Assembly: GCF_018449675.1 (NCBI RefSeq)
Contig: NZ_JAAVUZ010000006.1
Coordinates: forward strand, 124,001-188,000
Direction of reading: 5' to 3'
DNA: 64,000 nt
Source: Glaciihabitans sp. dw_435
Lineage (GTDB): Bacteria; Actinomycetota; Actinomycetes; Actinomycetales; Microbacteriaceae
Both the position numbers and the translations under genes were made by a program. Positions 34,984-44,260 of the stretch are shown here, piece by piece; the stretch's first letter is position 1; each line of letters begins with the position of its first letter. The notes beneath the pieces were generated by a model. It had not been told where the DNA came from, ran no database searches, and saw nothing but the letters and a program-made list of their open reading frames with translations.

Positions 34984-35012
34984 TTGGGTTATGCATCCGG
35001 GGCGTGCATAGG
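34984..35012 (+). promoter_or_regulatory. Candidate promoter for the 35059 gene
   Basis: TTGGGT at 34984-34989 and CATAGG at 35007-35012, 17-bp spacer, about 45 bp before the start codon. Confidence 0.45.
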
Positions 35013-35058
35013 CCAAGCTGAGGAGAACTTCTCGTAGCCATTCGCCCGGAGACCCCCG

Positions 35059-35751
35059 ATGACCGTTGATCTCGCCGACCTCACGCTGGCCGAACGACTG
35101 TCCCTGCTCATCGGCTTTCGTCCAGAGTCCGGACGTATGAACCGCGGGTTTGGTGCTACCGCCGGACGCCCGCTGGTCATGGTCGAGGGAGCGTTGACGC
35201 TGATCGAACTCGTCGACGGTGGCTTCATTGAGGTCGAAGCGGATGCCACGGACGATGTTCCCCCGGAACCCCAGACCCGCGCGCTCGAGGTGGTGCCGCC
35301 GCACCCCGTCCTCGCCTTCGCGCACGAATACATTTCCCGGCAAGACCCCGCGCGACCCGTGGAGTGGTACTTCTCGCGGATCGGCCTACGCCAGGACCCG
35401 GGTCGCCGCCGCGTCGAGCTCGGTCTCGCCCTCGACCCGCGGGGTCGCAACCTCTCCCAGGACGGCATCACCCTCGTGCGCGCCAACCGGGCCCGCATCG
35501 ATGCATTCGTCTTCGACGACACAGTGCACATCGATTCCGTCAGTGATCAGGACTGCGTCCTTGCCGCGGCGCTCGACACCGCCGACGCCCGGCTGCGGGC
35601 GTTCCCGGGGCTCGCGTGGAAGCGACGCCCTCACGTCCTCGTGCGCATGTCGTTGCTGTCCGCCCGCGCGACAGAATCGGTACCCGCCGATCACGGGCGT
35701 AACCTCGTCTTGGTTGCCCTGAAAAGCAGCAACCTCAGCGCCCAGGACTAG
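35059..35751 (+). CDS. Conserved hypothetical protein
   Basis: 230 residues, soluble, no signal peptide or membrane helix, no family I recognise with confidence. The opening (LTLAERLSLLIGFRP) and the EGALTLIELVDGGFIEV stretch faintly recall GOLPH3/GPP34-type proteins, but the rest does not help. It ends 19 bp before the SMP-30 gene on the same strand, so the two are probably co-transcribed. Codon use is like the neighbours, so it is a real gene. Confidence 0.6.
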   Translation: MTVDLADLTLAERLSLLIGFRPESGRMNRGFGATAGRPLVMVEGALTLIELVDGGFIEVEADATDDVPPEPQTRALEVVPPHPVLAFAHEYISRQDPARPVEWYFSRIGLRQDPGRRRVELGLALDPRGRNLSQDGITLVRANRARIDAFVFDDTVHIDSVSDQDCVLAAALDTADARLRAFPGLAWKRRPHVLVRMSLLSARATESVPADHGRNLVLVALKSSNLSAQD

Positions 35752-35770
35752 TGCGGAGCACAGCAGAACA

Positions 35771-36664
35771 ATGACGGACTTCGAGGCACTCCCCGCATCA
35801 TCCGAGCGGCACGTTCTGGCCGAGGGTCCGGTCTGGCTGGCCTCGACCGAGACACTCCTCTGGGTCGATATCGAGCAGGGCCACGTGCTTGAGGGACGCC
35901 TCGCCGGCGACACCGTCGAGCAGATCGCGAAGCACGAGTTCGGCGAAACAGTGGGCGCTGCCGCGCGTTCCGACGATGGGCATCTGCTGGTCGCCGCCCG
36001 GGAGACCATGATCATCGTCGACCCCACCGGCGTTCGCACTGCCGGCCCCCGCATCGTTCCTGCCGGCTCGCGCCGCCGTACGAATGACGGCGCCGTCGAC
36101 CCCGCCGGCCGCTTTCTCATCGGCACCCTCTCGCTCGATGACGTGCCCGGAGGCGAAACGCTGGTGCGGATCGAGGATGACACGAGCCTGACGGTCCTCG
36201 ACGATGATCTCTCCCTCTCCAACGGCCTCGCCTGGTCGCCCGACGGCACACTTCTCTACAGCATCGACACGGTGCCGGGCATCGTTTGGGTGCGGGACTA
36301 CGACGCGGCCACGGGTGCGGTCGGCGACCGTCGCGAGCACGTCCGTGTCACCGACGGGCATCCCGACGGCATGTGCGCCGATGCGTACGGCAACCTGTGG
36401 ATCGCGATCTGGGGCGCGGGCGAGGTGCGCTCCTACTCGCCCACGGGAGCGATTCTCGACACGGTTCGCGTCGCAGCGCCGCATCCGTCCAGCGTCGCCT
36501 TTGCCGGACCCGACCTTGACCTTCTCATCATCTCGACAGCGTCGCGTGACCTCAGCGAGGCCGAGCTCGAGCTCTATCCCAGCGCGGGCTGCCTGTTTTC
36601 GGCCCGCGTCGGGGCGACAGGCGTGCCCTCGGTGGCGTGGAATGCGGCATTCATAAGGCCATAA
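35771..36664 (+). CDS. SMP-30 / gluconolactonase / LRE family protein
   Basis: 297 residues forming a six-bladed propeller. Family motifs are HVLAEGPVWLASTETLLWVDI with the metal-binding Glu, NDGAVDPAGRFLIGTL (Asn-Asp), LSNGLAWSPDGTLLYSID and DGHPDGMCADAYGNLWIA with the catalytic Asp. Members hydrolyse sugar lactones such as gluconolactone or arabinonolactone using a divalent metal. Given the pentose genes further on, a sugar lactone is plausible, but the gene is 5 kb away and not linked. Confidence 0.88.
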   Translation: MTDFEALPASSERHVLAEGPVWLASTETLLWVDIEQGHVLEGRLAGDTVEQIAKHEFGETVGAAARSDDGHLLVAARETMIIVDPTGVRTAGPRIVPAGSRRRTNDGAVDPAGRFLIGTLSLDDVPGGETLVRIEDDTSLTVLDDDLSLSNGLAWSPDGTLLYSIDTVPGIVWVRDYDAATGAVGDRREHVRVTDGHPDGMCADAYGNLWIAIWGAGEVRSYSPTGAILDTVRVAAPHPSSVAFAGPDLDLLIISTASRDLSEAELELYPSAGCLFSARVGATGVPSVAWNAAFIRP

Positions 36665-36712
36665 CGGCCCCGTCATAGAAACCGCATAGGGTGCGGGCGT
36701 TGAGTGCTTTCT

Positions 36713-38017
36713 ATGACTCCTCCACACGACTTCCTCGCCCTGGATGTCGCGGTCCCCGTCTACAACGAGCAGGCGGACCTCGACCGCAGCATCCGTACTC
36801 TGCACGCCTACCTGGCCGACGAGTTCGACTTTGCCTGGCGCATCACGATTGCCGACAACGCATCGACGGATGACACCGCAGACATCGCCGACTCCCTCGC
36901 CGCAGAATTTGCTGAGGTCGTCGCCGTGCACATGGCGGAGAAGGGCCGCGGTCGTGCGCTCAAGCGCGTCTGGCTCGACTCGCCCGCGCAGGTTCTCGCG
37001 TACGTCGACGTCGATCTGTCCACCGACCTGAGCGCCCTTCCTCCGCTCATCGCGCCGCTGCTCTCGGGCCACTCCGACCTCGCAATCGGCACTCGCCTTG
37101 CCTCGTCGTCGCGCGTCGTGCGCGGAGCCAAGCGCGAGTTCATCTCGCGCAGTTACAACTTTCTGCTTCGCCGGGCGATGTCCGTCGAGTTCAGCGACGC
37201 GCAGTGCGGGTTCAAGGCGATCCGCCGCGAGGTGGCCCAGCAATTGCTTCCCACCGTCGAAGACACCGGCTGGTTCTTCGACACCGAAATGCTGATCATC
37301 GCCGAGCGTGCGGGAATGCGCATTCACGAGGTGCCGGTGGACTGGGTGGATGACCCGCGGTCGAGCGTCGACGTCGCCAAGACCGCTCGCGAAGACCTGA
37401 AGGGCATGGTGCGCGTCACCCGCAACCTGATGAACGGGACCATTCCCGTCGGGGCACTCTACGACGAGCTTGGGCGTCGTCCGTTCGCCCAGGCGACTGC
37501 CCCGAGCTTCTTCGGACAGGTCGTGCGTTTCGGCGCCATCGGAATCATGTCGACAGCGGCATATGCTCTTCTCTACCTCGTGTTCCAGCTCGTTGTGCCG
37601 GCGCAGGCGTCGAATTTCCTCGCGTTGCTGGTGACGGCGATTGCCAACACGTGGGCGAACCGGCGATTTACCTTCGGGGTGCGCGGCCGGGATGCCGCGC
37701 TCAAGCACCAACTCCAAGGCCTCGTGGTGTTTGCCCTGGCCTGGGTGATCACCAGCGGATCGCTTGTGCTCCTCGAGGCGGTGCGGCCGGAGTTCAGTGC
37801 TCACGCCCAGCTGCTCGTCCTCATGGCGGCCAACCTCATTGCCACCGTGCTGCGGTTCGTCCTGCTGCGCGTGTGGGTCTTCCGTCGCCAGCGTCATCCG
37901 GCCGCGTCTGACCTCGCCGCGAGCCCGGCACCCACGATGTCTGAGAGTCCGGCGTCCGCCGTCGGCACCGAGTCATCCATTGTCCTCACCGCTCCCTCGA
38001 AAGTGACCGAATCATGA
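36713..38017 (+). CDS. Polyprenyl-phosphate sugar transferase (GT2) fused to GtrA flippase domain
   Basis: About 434 residues: an N-terminal GT2 domain like dolichol-phosphate-mannose synthase (VAVPVYNEQADLDRSI; YVDVDLSTDL giving the DxD; CGFKAIRREV; WFFDTEMLIIAERAG). A C-terminal GtrA domain with four helices (VVRFGAIGIMSTAAYALLYL; ANTWANRRFTF) follows. It should make a lipid-linked sugar and help flip it. The ATG at 36713 is my choice; a GTG at 36704 is possible. The stop overlaps the GT39 gene start (ATGA), so the two work together. Confidence 0.9.
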   Translation: MTPPHDFLALDVAVPVYNEQADLDRSIRTLHAYLADEFDFAWRITIADNASTDDTADIADSLAAEFAEVVAVHMAEKGRGRALKRVWLDSPAQVLAYVDVDLSTDLSALPPLIAPLLSGHSDLAIGTRLASSSRVVRGAKREFISRSYNFLLRRAMSVEFSDAQCGFKAIRREVAQQLLPTVEDTGWFFDTEMLIIAERAGMRIHEVPVDWVDDPRSSVDVAKTAREDLKGMVRVTRNLMNGTIPVGALYDELGRRPFAQATAPSFFGQVVRFGAIGIMSTAAYALLYLVFQLVVPAQASNFLALLVTAIANTWANRRFTFGVRGRDAALKHQLQGLVVFALAWVITSGSLVLLEAVRPEFSAHAQLLVLMAANLIATVLRFVLLRVWVFRRQRHPAASDLAASPAPTMSESPASAVGTESSIVLTAPSKVTES

Positions 38018-40152
38018 CCACCTCACACTCCGCCGTCGCGGGTACTCAGACGACGGTGACCCGCGGCACTCCCGCCGCGACTTCACGCGACCGGCGGTCG
38101 ATCGGGCAGCTGTCCCGCTCGGCCGGGCGGTGGATCGTTCGCGGACGAGCGGATGCCGTGGTGTGGGAGCGTCCCGCACTGCTCGGACTTCTCGTGCTGA
38201 CCGCGGGCCTGTACATCTGGGATCTCGGGGCGAGCGGCTGGGCCAACTCGTTTTACTCGGCCGCCGTGCAGGCGGGCACCAAGGACTGGGTGGCATTTTT
38301 CTACGGGTCATCCGACGCCGCCAACTCGATCACCGTCGACAAGCCGCCGGCCAGCCTCTGGATCATGGAGATCTCTGCGCGCATCTTCGGGCTGAGCTCG
38401 TGGAGCATTCTGCTTCCCGAGGCGCTGATGGGTGTGGCGTCCGTCGCCGTTGTCTACGCGACTGTTCGCCGCGGTTTCTCGGCCCGCACGGCGCTTCTCG
38501 CCGGTGGCGCGCTGGCGATCACGCCGGTCGCGGCCCTCATGTTCCGCTTCAATAACCCCGACGCGCTGCTGGTTCTGCTGCTCGCGCTCGCCACCTATTT
38601 CACCCTGCGCGGCATCGAAACGGGACGCCTCAAGTGGGTTCTGTGGGCCGGCGCGATAGTTGGATTCGGATTCCTCACCAAGCAGCTGCAGGCGTTCCTC
38701 GTGCTGCCCGTGCTGGCCGGCGTCTACCTGCTGGCCTCGCCCCGCAAGCTCAGCACGCGCTTCGCCCACCTCTTTGGGGCGCTCGGCGCGGTGGTGGTAG
38801 CCGGCGGCTGGTGGGTGGCGATCGTCGAACTTGTTCCGGACAGCTGGCGCCCGTACATCGGCGGATCGCAGACCAACAGCTTCCTCGAGCTCACCTTCGG
38901 CTACAACGGCCTCGGACGCCTGACCGGCGAGGAGACCGGCAGTGTCACCGGCGGGTCCACCACAACCGCGAGCTGGGGAGAGACCGGCATCACTCGCCTG
39001 TTCACCAGCGAGTTCGGTGGCCAGATCACCTGGCTGCTTCCCGCGGCCCTCGTGGTCGCCATCGTCGGAGTGATCGTGTTGTGGAAGGCGCCCCGCATTG
39101 ACGTGCGCCGGGCAGTCCTGCTGCTCTCGGCCGGAACGATGATCGTCACCGCGCTTGCCTTCAGCCTCATGGCCGGCATCTTCCACGCGTATTACACGGT
39201 GGCGCTCGCCCCGTCGATCGCGGCGACCGTCGCTATGGGATCCGCGTTGCTCTGGTCGCACCGGGCGGAATTGTGGGCACGTATCGTGTCCGCCGCGACG
39301 GTGCTCGGCACGAGCATGTGGGCCTACGCCCTCTTGAACGAGGCGACGGACTTCGTGCCGTGGCTCAAGTTCGTGGTTGTCGCCCTGGGAATCGTCGCTG
39401 CCGCGCTTCTGCTGCTGCCGCGTCGAAACCAGGCGCTCAGCGCGATCACCCTGACCGCGACGCTGGCGGCCGGGCTCCTCGGACCCCTGTCGTACACGCT
39501 GCAGACCATCACCACCGCCCACACCGGTTCCATCGTCACCGCCGGCCCCAGCGTCAGCGGCGGCTCGGGTGGCTTCGGCGGAGGCGGCGGCGGAATGGGC
39601 GGCGGAGGTGGCGGTACGCCTCCCGCCGGCGGCTTCGGCGGCGGAACCGCACCCACGGGAGGCACCGCGCCCACCGGAGGGACGGGAACCACGGGCACCG
39701 GTACCACCGGCACGGGCACGGGCACGGGCACTACGGGCACCGGGACCGCGGGTGCCAACACCACGCGCATGGGTGGTGGCATGGGCGGAGCCTCCGGCCT
39801 GCTCGGCACCGGCGCGGCCAGCGCCGAGGTCGTTGCCCTGCTGCAGGCTAACGCGAGTGAGTTCAGCTGGGTCGCCGCGACCGTCGGGTCCAACAACGCG
39901 GCCAGTTACCAGCTGGCCAGCGATGACGCCGTGATGCCCGTGGGCGGATTCAACGGGAGTGACCCGTCGCCCACGCTCGAGCAGTTCAAGGAGTACGTAG
40001 CGCTCGGCGAGATCCACTACTTCATCGGCACGGATTCGATCGGCACCTCGAACGGCGGATCCGATGCCGCCAGCGAGATCGCCGCCTGGGTCGAGGCCAC
40101 CTACACGGCACAGACCGTCGACGACGTGACGATCTACGACCTCACCCAGTAA
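38014..40152 (+). CDS. GT39/ArnT-like membrane glycosyltransferase with Gly/Thr-rich linker
   Basis: 712 residues with about a dozen helices. The N-terminal part has the family sequence SGWANSFYSAAVQAGTKDW and ITVDKPPASLWIMEISARIFG (catalytic Asp region). Residues about 509-595 are a Gly/Thr/Pro-rich low-complexity linker (GGFGGGGGGMGG, then TGTTGTG repeats). A C-terminal outer domain ends in EIHYFIGTD and TVDDVTIYDL. It uses the lipid-linked sugar made by the upstream GT2-GtrA protein to modify an envelope polymer or protein; the acceptor is unknown. Confidence 0.9.
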   Translation: MTTSHSAVAGTQTTVTRGTPAATSRDRRSIGQLSRSAGRWIVRGRADAVVWERPALLGLLVLTAGLYIWDLGASGWANSFYSAAVQAGTKDWVAFFYGSSDAANSITVDKPPASLWIMEISARIFGLSSWSILLPEALMGVASVAVVYATVRRGFSARTALLAGGALAITPVAALMFRFNNPDALLVLLLALATYFTLRGIETGRLKWVLWAGAIVGFGFLTKQLQAFLVLPVLAGVYLLASPRKLSTRFAHLFGALGAVVVAGGWWVAIVELVPDSWRPYIGGSQTNSFLELTFGYNGLGRLTGEETGSVTGGSTTTASWGETGITRLFTSEFGGQITWLLPAALVVAIVGVIVLWKAPRIDVRRAVLLLSAGTMIVTALAFSLMAGIFHAYYTVALAPSIAATVAMGSALLWSHRAELWARIVSAATVLGTSMWAYALLNEATDFVPWLKFVVVALGIVAAALLLLPRRNQALSAITLTATLAAGLLGPLSYTLQTITTAHTGSIVTAGPSVSGGSGGFGGGGGGMGGGGGGTPPAGGFGGGTAPTGGTAPTGGTGTTGTGTTGTGTGTGTTGTGTAGANTTRMGGGMGGASGLLGTGAASAEVVALLQANASEFSWVAATVGSNNAASYQLASDDAVMPVGGFNGSDPSPTLEQFKEYVALGEIHYFIGTDSIGTSNGGSDAASEIAAWVEATYTAQTVDDVTIYDLTQ

Positions 40153-40161
40153 CCGCCGCAT

Positions 40162-40218
40162 CGAAGGAGCACAGATGGTCGCCGCACCCGCGGAGAAACG
40201 ACCATCTGTGCTCCTTCG
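40162..40218. repeat. Perfect 20-bp hairpin after the GT39 gene
   Basis: CGAAGGAGCACAGATGGTCG at 40162-40181 pairs perfectly with 40199-40218 around a 17-nt loop. It starts ten bases after the stop codon and lacks a T-run. Confidence 0.9.
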
Positions 40219-40309
40219 GCTGCCAGCGACCGGAAACATGCTGCCGAAATGCCCCGCGCGGCGGTCGGCAGACCTCGGGCGCGGCGCGCACGTGCCCTAG
40301 GTTGATCTG

Positions 40310-41272
40310 GTGACTATCGAGACGCAGTACCGAGCCCACTTCGATGCATCCATTGGCTTCACCAACGGGGGCGGCCTCACCGCCAACGCCTTCCGGCTCG
40401 ATATCCCGGGCGAGGAGATTCCGCCCGCGGGCCCCGATGCCATCACCAGCGCGACGGTGTCCCGTCTGCTCGTGCAGCACCTCGGGCTCACCCTGGTCGG
40501 CGACGTCACGCTCACCCACCTCGCCATCGTCGAGGAGCAGCACCGCGGCAGCCGCGGCGTCACCACCGAGCGCTCGACGAGCCACGCGCCCCGCGGCGCC
40601 CTCGTCGATCTCAGCCACACCATTCGTGCGGGCCTCGTCACCTACCCCGGCCTTCCCGAACCGGTGATCACGCCGCACCTGACGCGCGAAGATTCCGCGT
40701 CGCACTACGCGCCCGGCACCGAATTCGCCATGGACATCATCTCCATGATCGGCAACACCGGCACCTACATCGACAGCCCATTCCACCGTTACGAGGGCGG
40801 CACCGACCTCTCCGGACTCACCCTCGACACGCTCGTCGACCAGCGGGCGGAAGTCTTCCACCTGCAGGATTCGACGGAGCGTGGCATCCCCGCGTCCGTC
40901 TTTTACGACCGTGATATTGCCGGATGCGCCGTGCTGCTGCACACCGGCTGGGACACGCACTTCGCCACCCCCGCCTACGCCTCCGGCGCTCCGTACCTGA
41001 CCGCGGACGCGGCCGCCTACCTGGTCGAGCGCGGGGTCACGCTGGTGGGAATCGACTCGCTCAACATCGACAATACGGAAGCGGATGGCGCGGGCGAACG
41101 CCCCGCTCACAGCCAGCTTCTCGCCGCCGGGATTCACGTGGTCGAGCACCTCACCAACCTCGGTCAGCTGCCGCCCTCGGGCAGCACATTCACCGCGGTT
41201 CCGCCCCGCGTGGAGGGCTTCGGTACGTTCCCCGTGCGCGCCTTCGCCCGCCTGCCGATCCCGGGAAGCTGA
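40310..41272 (+). CDS. Cyclase-family (kynurenine-formamidase-like) protein with N-terminal extra domain
   Basis: 320 residues. Residues 1-90 form a small extra domain (FTNGGGLTANAFRLDIPGEEIPP to EQHRGSRG). The rest is the cyclase/metal-dependent hydrolase fold (ALVDLSHTIRAGLVTYPGLPEP). The usual HxGTHxDxPxH metal motif reads NTGTYIDSPFH, so two His are replaced while Asp and the last His remain; this is typical of a subfamily. The substrate is unknown. A TAGGTT box ends seven bases before the GTG, so the mRNA may be leaderless. Confidence 0.82.
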   Translation: MTIETQYRAHFDASIGFTNGGGLTANAFRLDIPGEEIPPAGPDAITSATVSRLLVQHLGLTLVGDVTLTHLAIVEEQHRGSRGVTTERSTSHAPRGALVDLSHTIRAGLVTYPGLPEPVITPHLTREDSASHYAPGTEFAMDIISMIGNTGTYIDSPFHRYEGGTDLSGLTLDTLVDQRAEVFHLQDSTERGIPASVFYDRDIAGCAVLLHTGWDTHFATPAYASGAPYLTADAAAYLVERGVTLVGIDSLNIDNTEADGAGERPAHSQLLAAGIHVVEHLTNLGQLPPSGSTFTAVPPRVEGFGTFPVRAFARLPIPGS

Positions 41273-41285
41273 GCGTCCGCAATCC

Positions 41286-41324
41286 GTTAACCAAGGGATT
41301 GCGATGCGAACCCAGTGCGTTAAC
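41286..41324. promoter_or_regulatory. Paired GTTAAC operator at the ROK gene
   Basis: GTTAAC at 41286-41291 and 41319-41324 are 33 bp apart. A TTGACT -35-like box at 41328-41333 follows. The same pairing is found at 42602-42638 before the CUT2 operon. The first half-site also lies in the loop of a CGCAATCC/GGATTGCG hairpin (41279-41302). Confidence 0.55.
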
Positions 41325-41362
41325 TTCTTGACTGCAAGGGTTTCGACAGGCACTCTACGTGT

Positions 41363-42541
41363 ATGCCTGTTCGAGCCAGGCCCCGTAACCCGGGGTCGCA
41401 GACTGCATTGAGGCAGTCGAATCAACAAAGAATCGTCCAAAGCCTTCTGAGCGGGGGCCCGTCGACGCAGGCGGAGCTATCCCGTGAGACAGGGCTGTCT
41501 ACTGCAACCATTTCCAACATCGTCAAGGTGCTCGGGGAACGCGGCATCGTCACCACGTCGCCGACCACCAGCTCGGGGCGGCGTGCGCTGTCCGTGTCCC
41601 TCTCCGGCAATGGCGCCGTTACCGTCGGGGTCGACTTCGGCCGTACCCACGTGCGCATCGTCGTGTCGACCCTCGACTACCGGGTCGTTGCCGAAGAAGC
41701 GATCTCGCTTCCCCAGGGGCACAGAGCCGAACTCGGCATGGGCACGGCCGCGAGCCTGCTCGATGGGATGCTGCTGCGCACCGGCATCAGCCGGTCTGCG
41801 GTACTGGGCGTCGGTGTCGGGATCCCCGGCCCGATCGACCATCGCACCTCGACGGTCGTGGAGGGCGCGATCCTGCCCGAGTGGGTGGGCGTCACGCTGG
41901 GTGACTTGGAGAGCCTCTTCGACTTCCCGGTCTACATCGACAACGATGCCGACCTCGGTGCCCTCGCCGAGGTGACCTGGGGACCGCACAACGGCGTGAG
42001 CAATCTCGTCTTCGTAAAGATCGGCAGCGGTATCGGCGGCGGCATGATCATCAACGGCCAGCCGTATTCCGGCAACATCGGGGTTACCGGCGAGATCGGT
42101 CACACCCCCATCGTGGATCACGGGCTGGTGTGTCGGTGTGGAAATCGTGGATGCCTCGAGACCGTGGCATCCACTGCGATCCTCGTTGACCGCCTCAGCA
42201 GTCGCGAGACCGGCCGACTCACGATCGAAGACGTCATCCGCCAGGCCCGGGATGGCGACGCCGCCACGATCCGCGTGCTCGAAGACGCGGCCCTTGCCGT
42301 GGGGCGCTCGCTTGCCAACATCGCCAATCTCGTGAACCCAGAGGTGATCGTCATCGGGGGACCGCTGACGATTCTCGACGAGGTACTGCTCGATCCGATC
42401 CGCCGTGGCATGGTGCGCTACACCTTGCCGCGCGTGGGGGAGACGACCGAGCTCGTGGTGTCGTCACTCGGCGAACGGGCCGAGGCACTGGGGGCCGCTG
42501 CCCTCGTGCTGCGGCAGCCCGCGCTGCTCGCCGCATTCTGA
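41363..42541 (+). CDS. ROK-family transcriptional regulator (XylR-like)
   Basis: 392 residues: an N-terminal winged helix (RIVQSLLSGGPSTQAELSRETGLSTATISNIVKVL) and a ROK sugar-kinase-like domain (VGVDFGRTHVRIVVSTL, IDNDADLGALAE, GSGIGGGMIINGQPYSGNIGVTGEIGH). The CXCGXXGC zinc motif is present as CRCGNRGC. It is probably a sugar-responsive repressor of the CUT2 importer operon starting at 42698; paired GTTAAC sites precede both genes. A role in xylose control is plausible by family but not proven. Confidence 0.9.
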   Translation: MPVRARPRNPGSQTALRQSNQQRIVQSLLSGGPSTQAELSRETGLSTATISNIVKVLGERGIVTTSPTTSSGRRALSVSLSGNGAVTVGVDFGRTHVRIVVSTLDYRVVAEEAISLPQGHRAELGMGTAASLLDGMLLRTGISRSAVLGVGVGIPGPIDHRTSTVVEGAILPEWVGVTLGDLESLFDFPVYIDNDADLGALAEVTWGPHNGVSNLVFVKIGSGIGGGMIINGQPYSGNIGVTGEIGHTPIVDHGLVCRCGNRGCLETVASTAILVDRLSSRETGRLTIEDVIRQARDGDAATIRVLEDAALAVGRSLANIANLVNPEVIVIGGPLTILDEVLLDPIRRGMVRYTLPRVGETTELVVSSLGERAEALGAAALVLRQPALLAAF

Positions 42542-42601
42542 GCAGTGGGCCCCGGCCATCGGATTTTCGAATCTGAAATCTGATCGTTATCTTGAAATTG
42601 C

Positions 42602-42639
42602 GTTAACTATTTGACGACAACGCAGTAAAAGAGTTAACT
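42602..42639 (+). promoter_or_regulatory. Promoter and paired GTTAAC operator of CUT2 operon 1
   Basis: TTGACG at 42611-42616 and TTAACT at 42634-42639 make a promoter with a 17-bp spacer. GTTAAC sites at 42602-42607 and 42633-42638 flank and overlap it, 31 bp apart, matching the arrangement before the ROK gene. Confidence 0.65.
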
Positions 42640-42697
42640 GCATAGGCGGGCGCGGTAAATCTGTACTGTGCGCCCATTTGACGAGGAGGTCTACGCC

Positions 42698-44260
42698 GTG
42701 GCGTTGAGCGAACAGGCTGCTGCACCCACCATCCTCGAGATGCGTTCCATCACCAAGGAATTCCCCGGTGTCAAGGCCCTCGAGAATGTGTCCCTTACCG
42801 TTCAGGCCGGCGAAATCCACGCCATCTGCGGTGAGAACGGTGCTGGAAAATCCACACTGATGAAGGTTCTGTCGGGGGTATACCCGTTCGGGACCTACGA
42901 CGGCGACATCGTTTACCAGGGCAAGGTCGTTCGCTTCCGTGACATCGTCGCGAGCGAGGCCGCTGGGATCGTCATCATCCACCAGGAACTCGCGCTGATC
43001 CCCGAGCTGTCGATCACCGAGAACATCTTCCTTGGTAACGAGCCCCGCCGCTTCGGCGTCATCAACTGGGTCGAAGCCAAGAAGCGCGCGATCGACCTGC
43101 TCGCCCGCGTGGGACTCGAGGATGACCCGGACACGCAGATCAAGAACATCGGTGTTGGCAAGCAGCAGCTCGTGGAGATCGCCAAGGCGCTCAACAAGAA
43201 CGTCAAGCTGCTCATCCTCGACGAGCCGACCGCCGCGCTGAACGAGGCGGACTCGCAGCACCTGCTCGACCTGATCCTCGGCCTCAAGGGCCGCGGCATC
43301 GCGTCCATCATGATTTCCCACAAGCTCAACGAGATTGAGCAGATCGCCGACTCGATCACGATCATCCGAGACGGCCACACCGTTGAGACGCTCAACGTCA
43401 AGGCCGACGGCGTCGACGAAGACCGCATCATCCGCGGCATGGTCGGTCGCGTTCTCGAGAACCGCTTCCCCGAGCGCACCGGCGAAATCGGCGAGGTCTT
43501 CTTCGAGGTCAAGAACTGGGTTGTCCAGCACCCGCTGACCAACGAGCGCATGGTCGTCAAGGACTCCTCCTTCACCGTTCGCCGTGGAGAGGTCGTCGGA
43601 TTCGCCGGCCTCATGGGCGCCGGCCGCACGGAGCTCGCGATGAGCATCTTCGGCCGCTCGTACGGAACGTTCATCTCGGGCGAGCTGTACAAGGACGGCA
43701 AGCGCATCTACGCCCGTAACGTCTCGGAAGCGATCGACAACGGTCTCGCCTACGTGAGCGAGGACCGCAAGGCCCTCGGCCTCAACCTGCTCGATGACAT
43801 CAAGGATTCCGTCGTCGCGGCCAAGCTGCACAAGATCGCGCCCGGCCAGGTCATCAACCACGTTGAGGAATACAACGTGGCCGAGGCCTACCGCAAGAGC
43901 CTGCGCATCAAGACCCCGACCGTCGACGAGGGCGTGAACAAGCTCTCCGGTGGAAACCAGCAGAAGGTTGTTCTGGCCAAGTGGCTGTTCACGGACCCCG
44001 ACCTGCTCATCCTCGACGAGCCCACCCGCGGCATCGACGTCGGTGCCAAGACCGAAATCTACGGAATCATCCGTGACATTGCGGCACAGGGCAAGGGCGT
44101 CATCCTCATCTCCTCTGAGCTCCCCGAACTTCTCGGCGTCTCCGACCGGATCTACACGATCTTCGAAGGCACGATCACCAACAACCTCCCGGCCAGCGAA
44201 GCCACACCCGAAACACTCCTGAAGAGCATGACTTCGGCGAAGAAGAAAGTTAACAACTAA
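42698..44260 (+). CDS. mmsA: CUT2 sugar ABC transporter ATPase (MmsA/GguA type), system 1
   Basis: 520 residues with two nucleotide-binding domains. The first has Walker [10 protein letters not shown] near 45 and [13 protein letters not shown]. The second has a degenerate Walker A ([12 protein letters not shown]), the signature [15 protein letters not shown] near 415 and [17 protein letters not shown] degenerate second site is usual for CUT2. It matches the multiple-monosaccharide GguA/MmsA branch. GAGGAGG precedes GTG 42698, which decides the start over the longer frame at 42668. Its stop overlaps the permease ATG by one base. Confidence 0.93.
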   Translation: MALSEQAAAPTILEMRSITKEFPGVKALENVSLTVQAGEIHAICGENGAGKSTLMKVLSGVYPFGTYDGDIVYQGKVVRFRDIVASEAAGIVIIHQELALIPELSITENIFLGNEPRRFGVINWVEAKKRAIDLLARVGLEDDPDTQIKNIGVGKQQLVEIAKALNKNVKLLILDEPTAALNEADSQHLLDLILGLKGRGIASIMISHKLNEIEQIADSITIIRDGHTVETLNVKADGVDEDRIIRGMVGRVLENRFPERTGEIGEVFFEVKNWVVQHPLTNERMVVKDSSFTVRRGEVVGFAGLMGAGRTELAMSIFGRSYGTFISGELYKDGKRIYARNVSEAIDNGLAYVSEDRKALGLNLLDDIKDSVVAAKLHKIAPGQVINHVEEYNVAEAYRKSLRIKTPTVDEGVNKLSGGNQQKVVLAKWLFTDPDLLILDEPTRGIDVGAKTEIYGIIRDIAAQGKGVILISSELPELLGVSDRIYTIFEGTITNNLPASEATPETLLKSMTSAKKKVNN

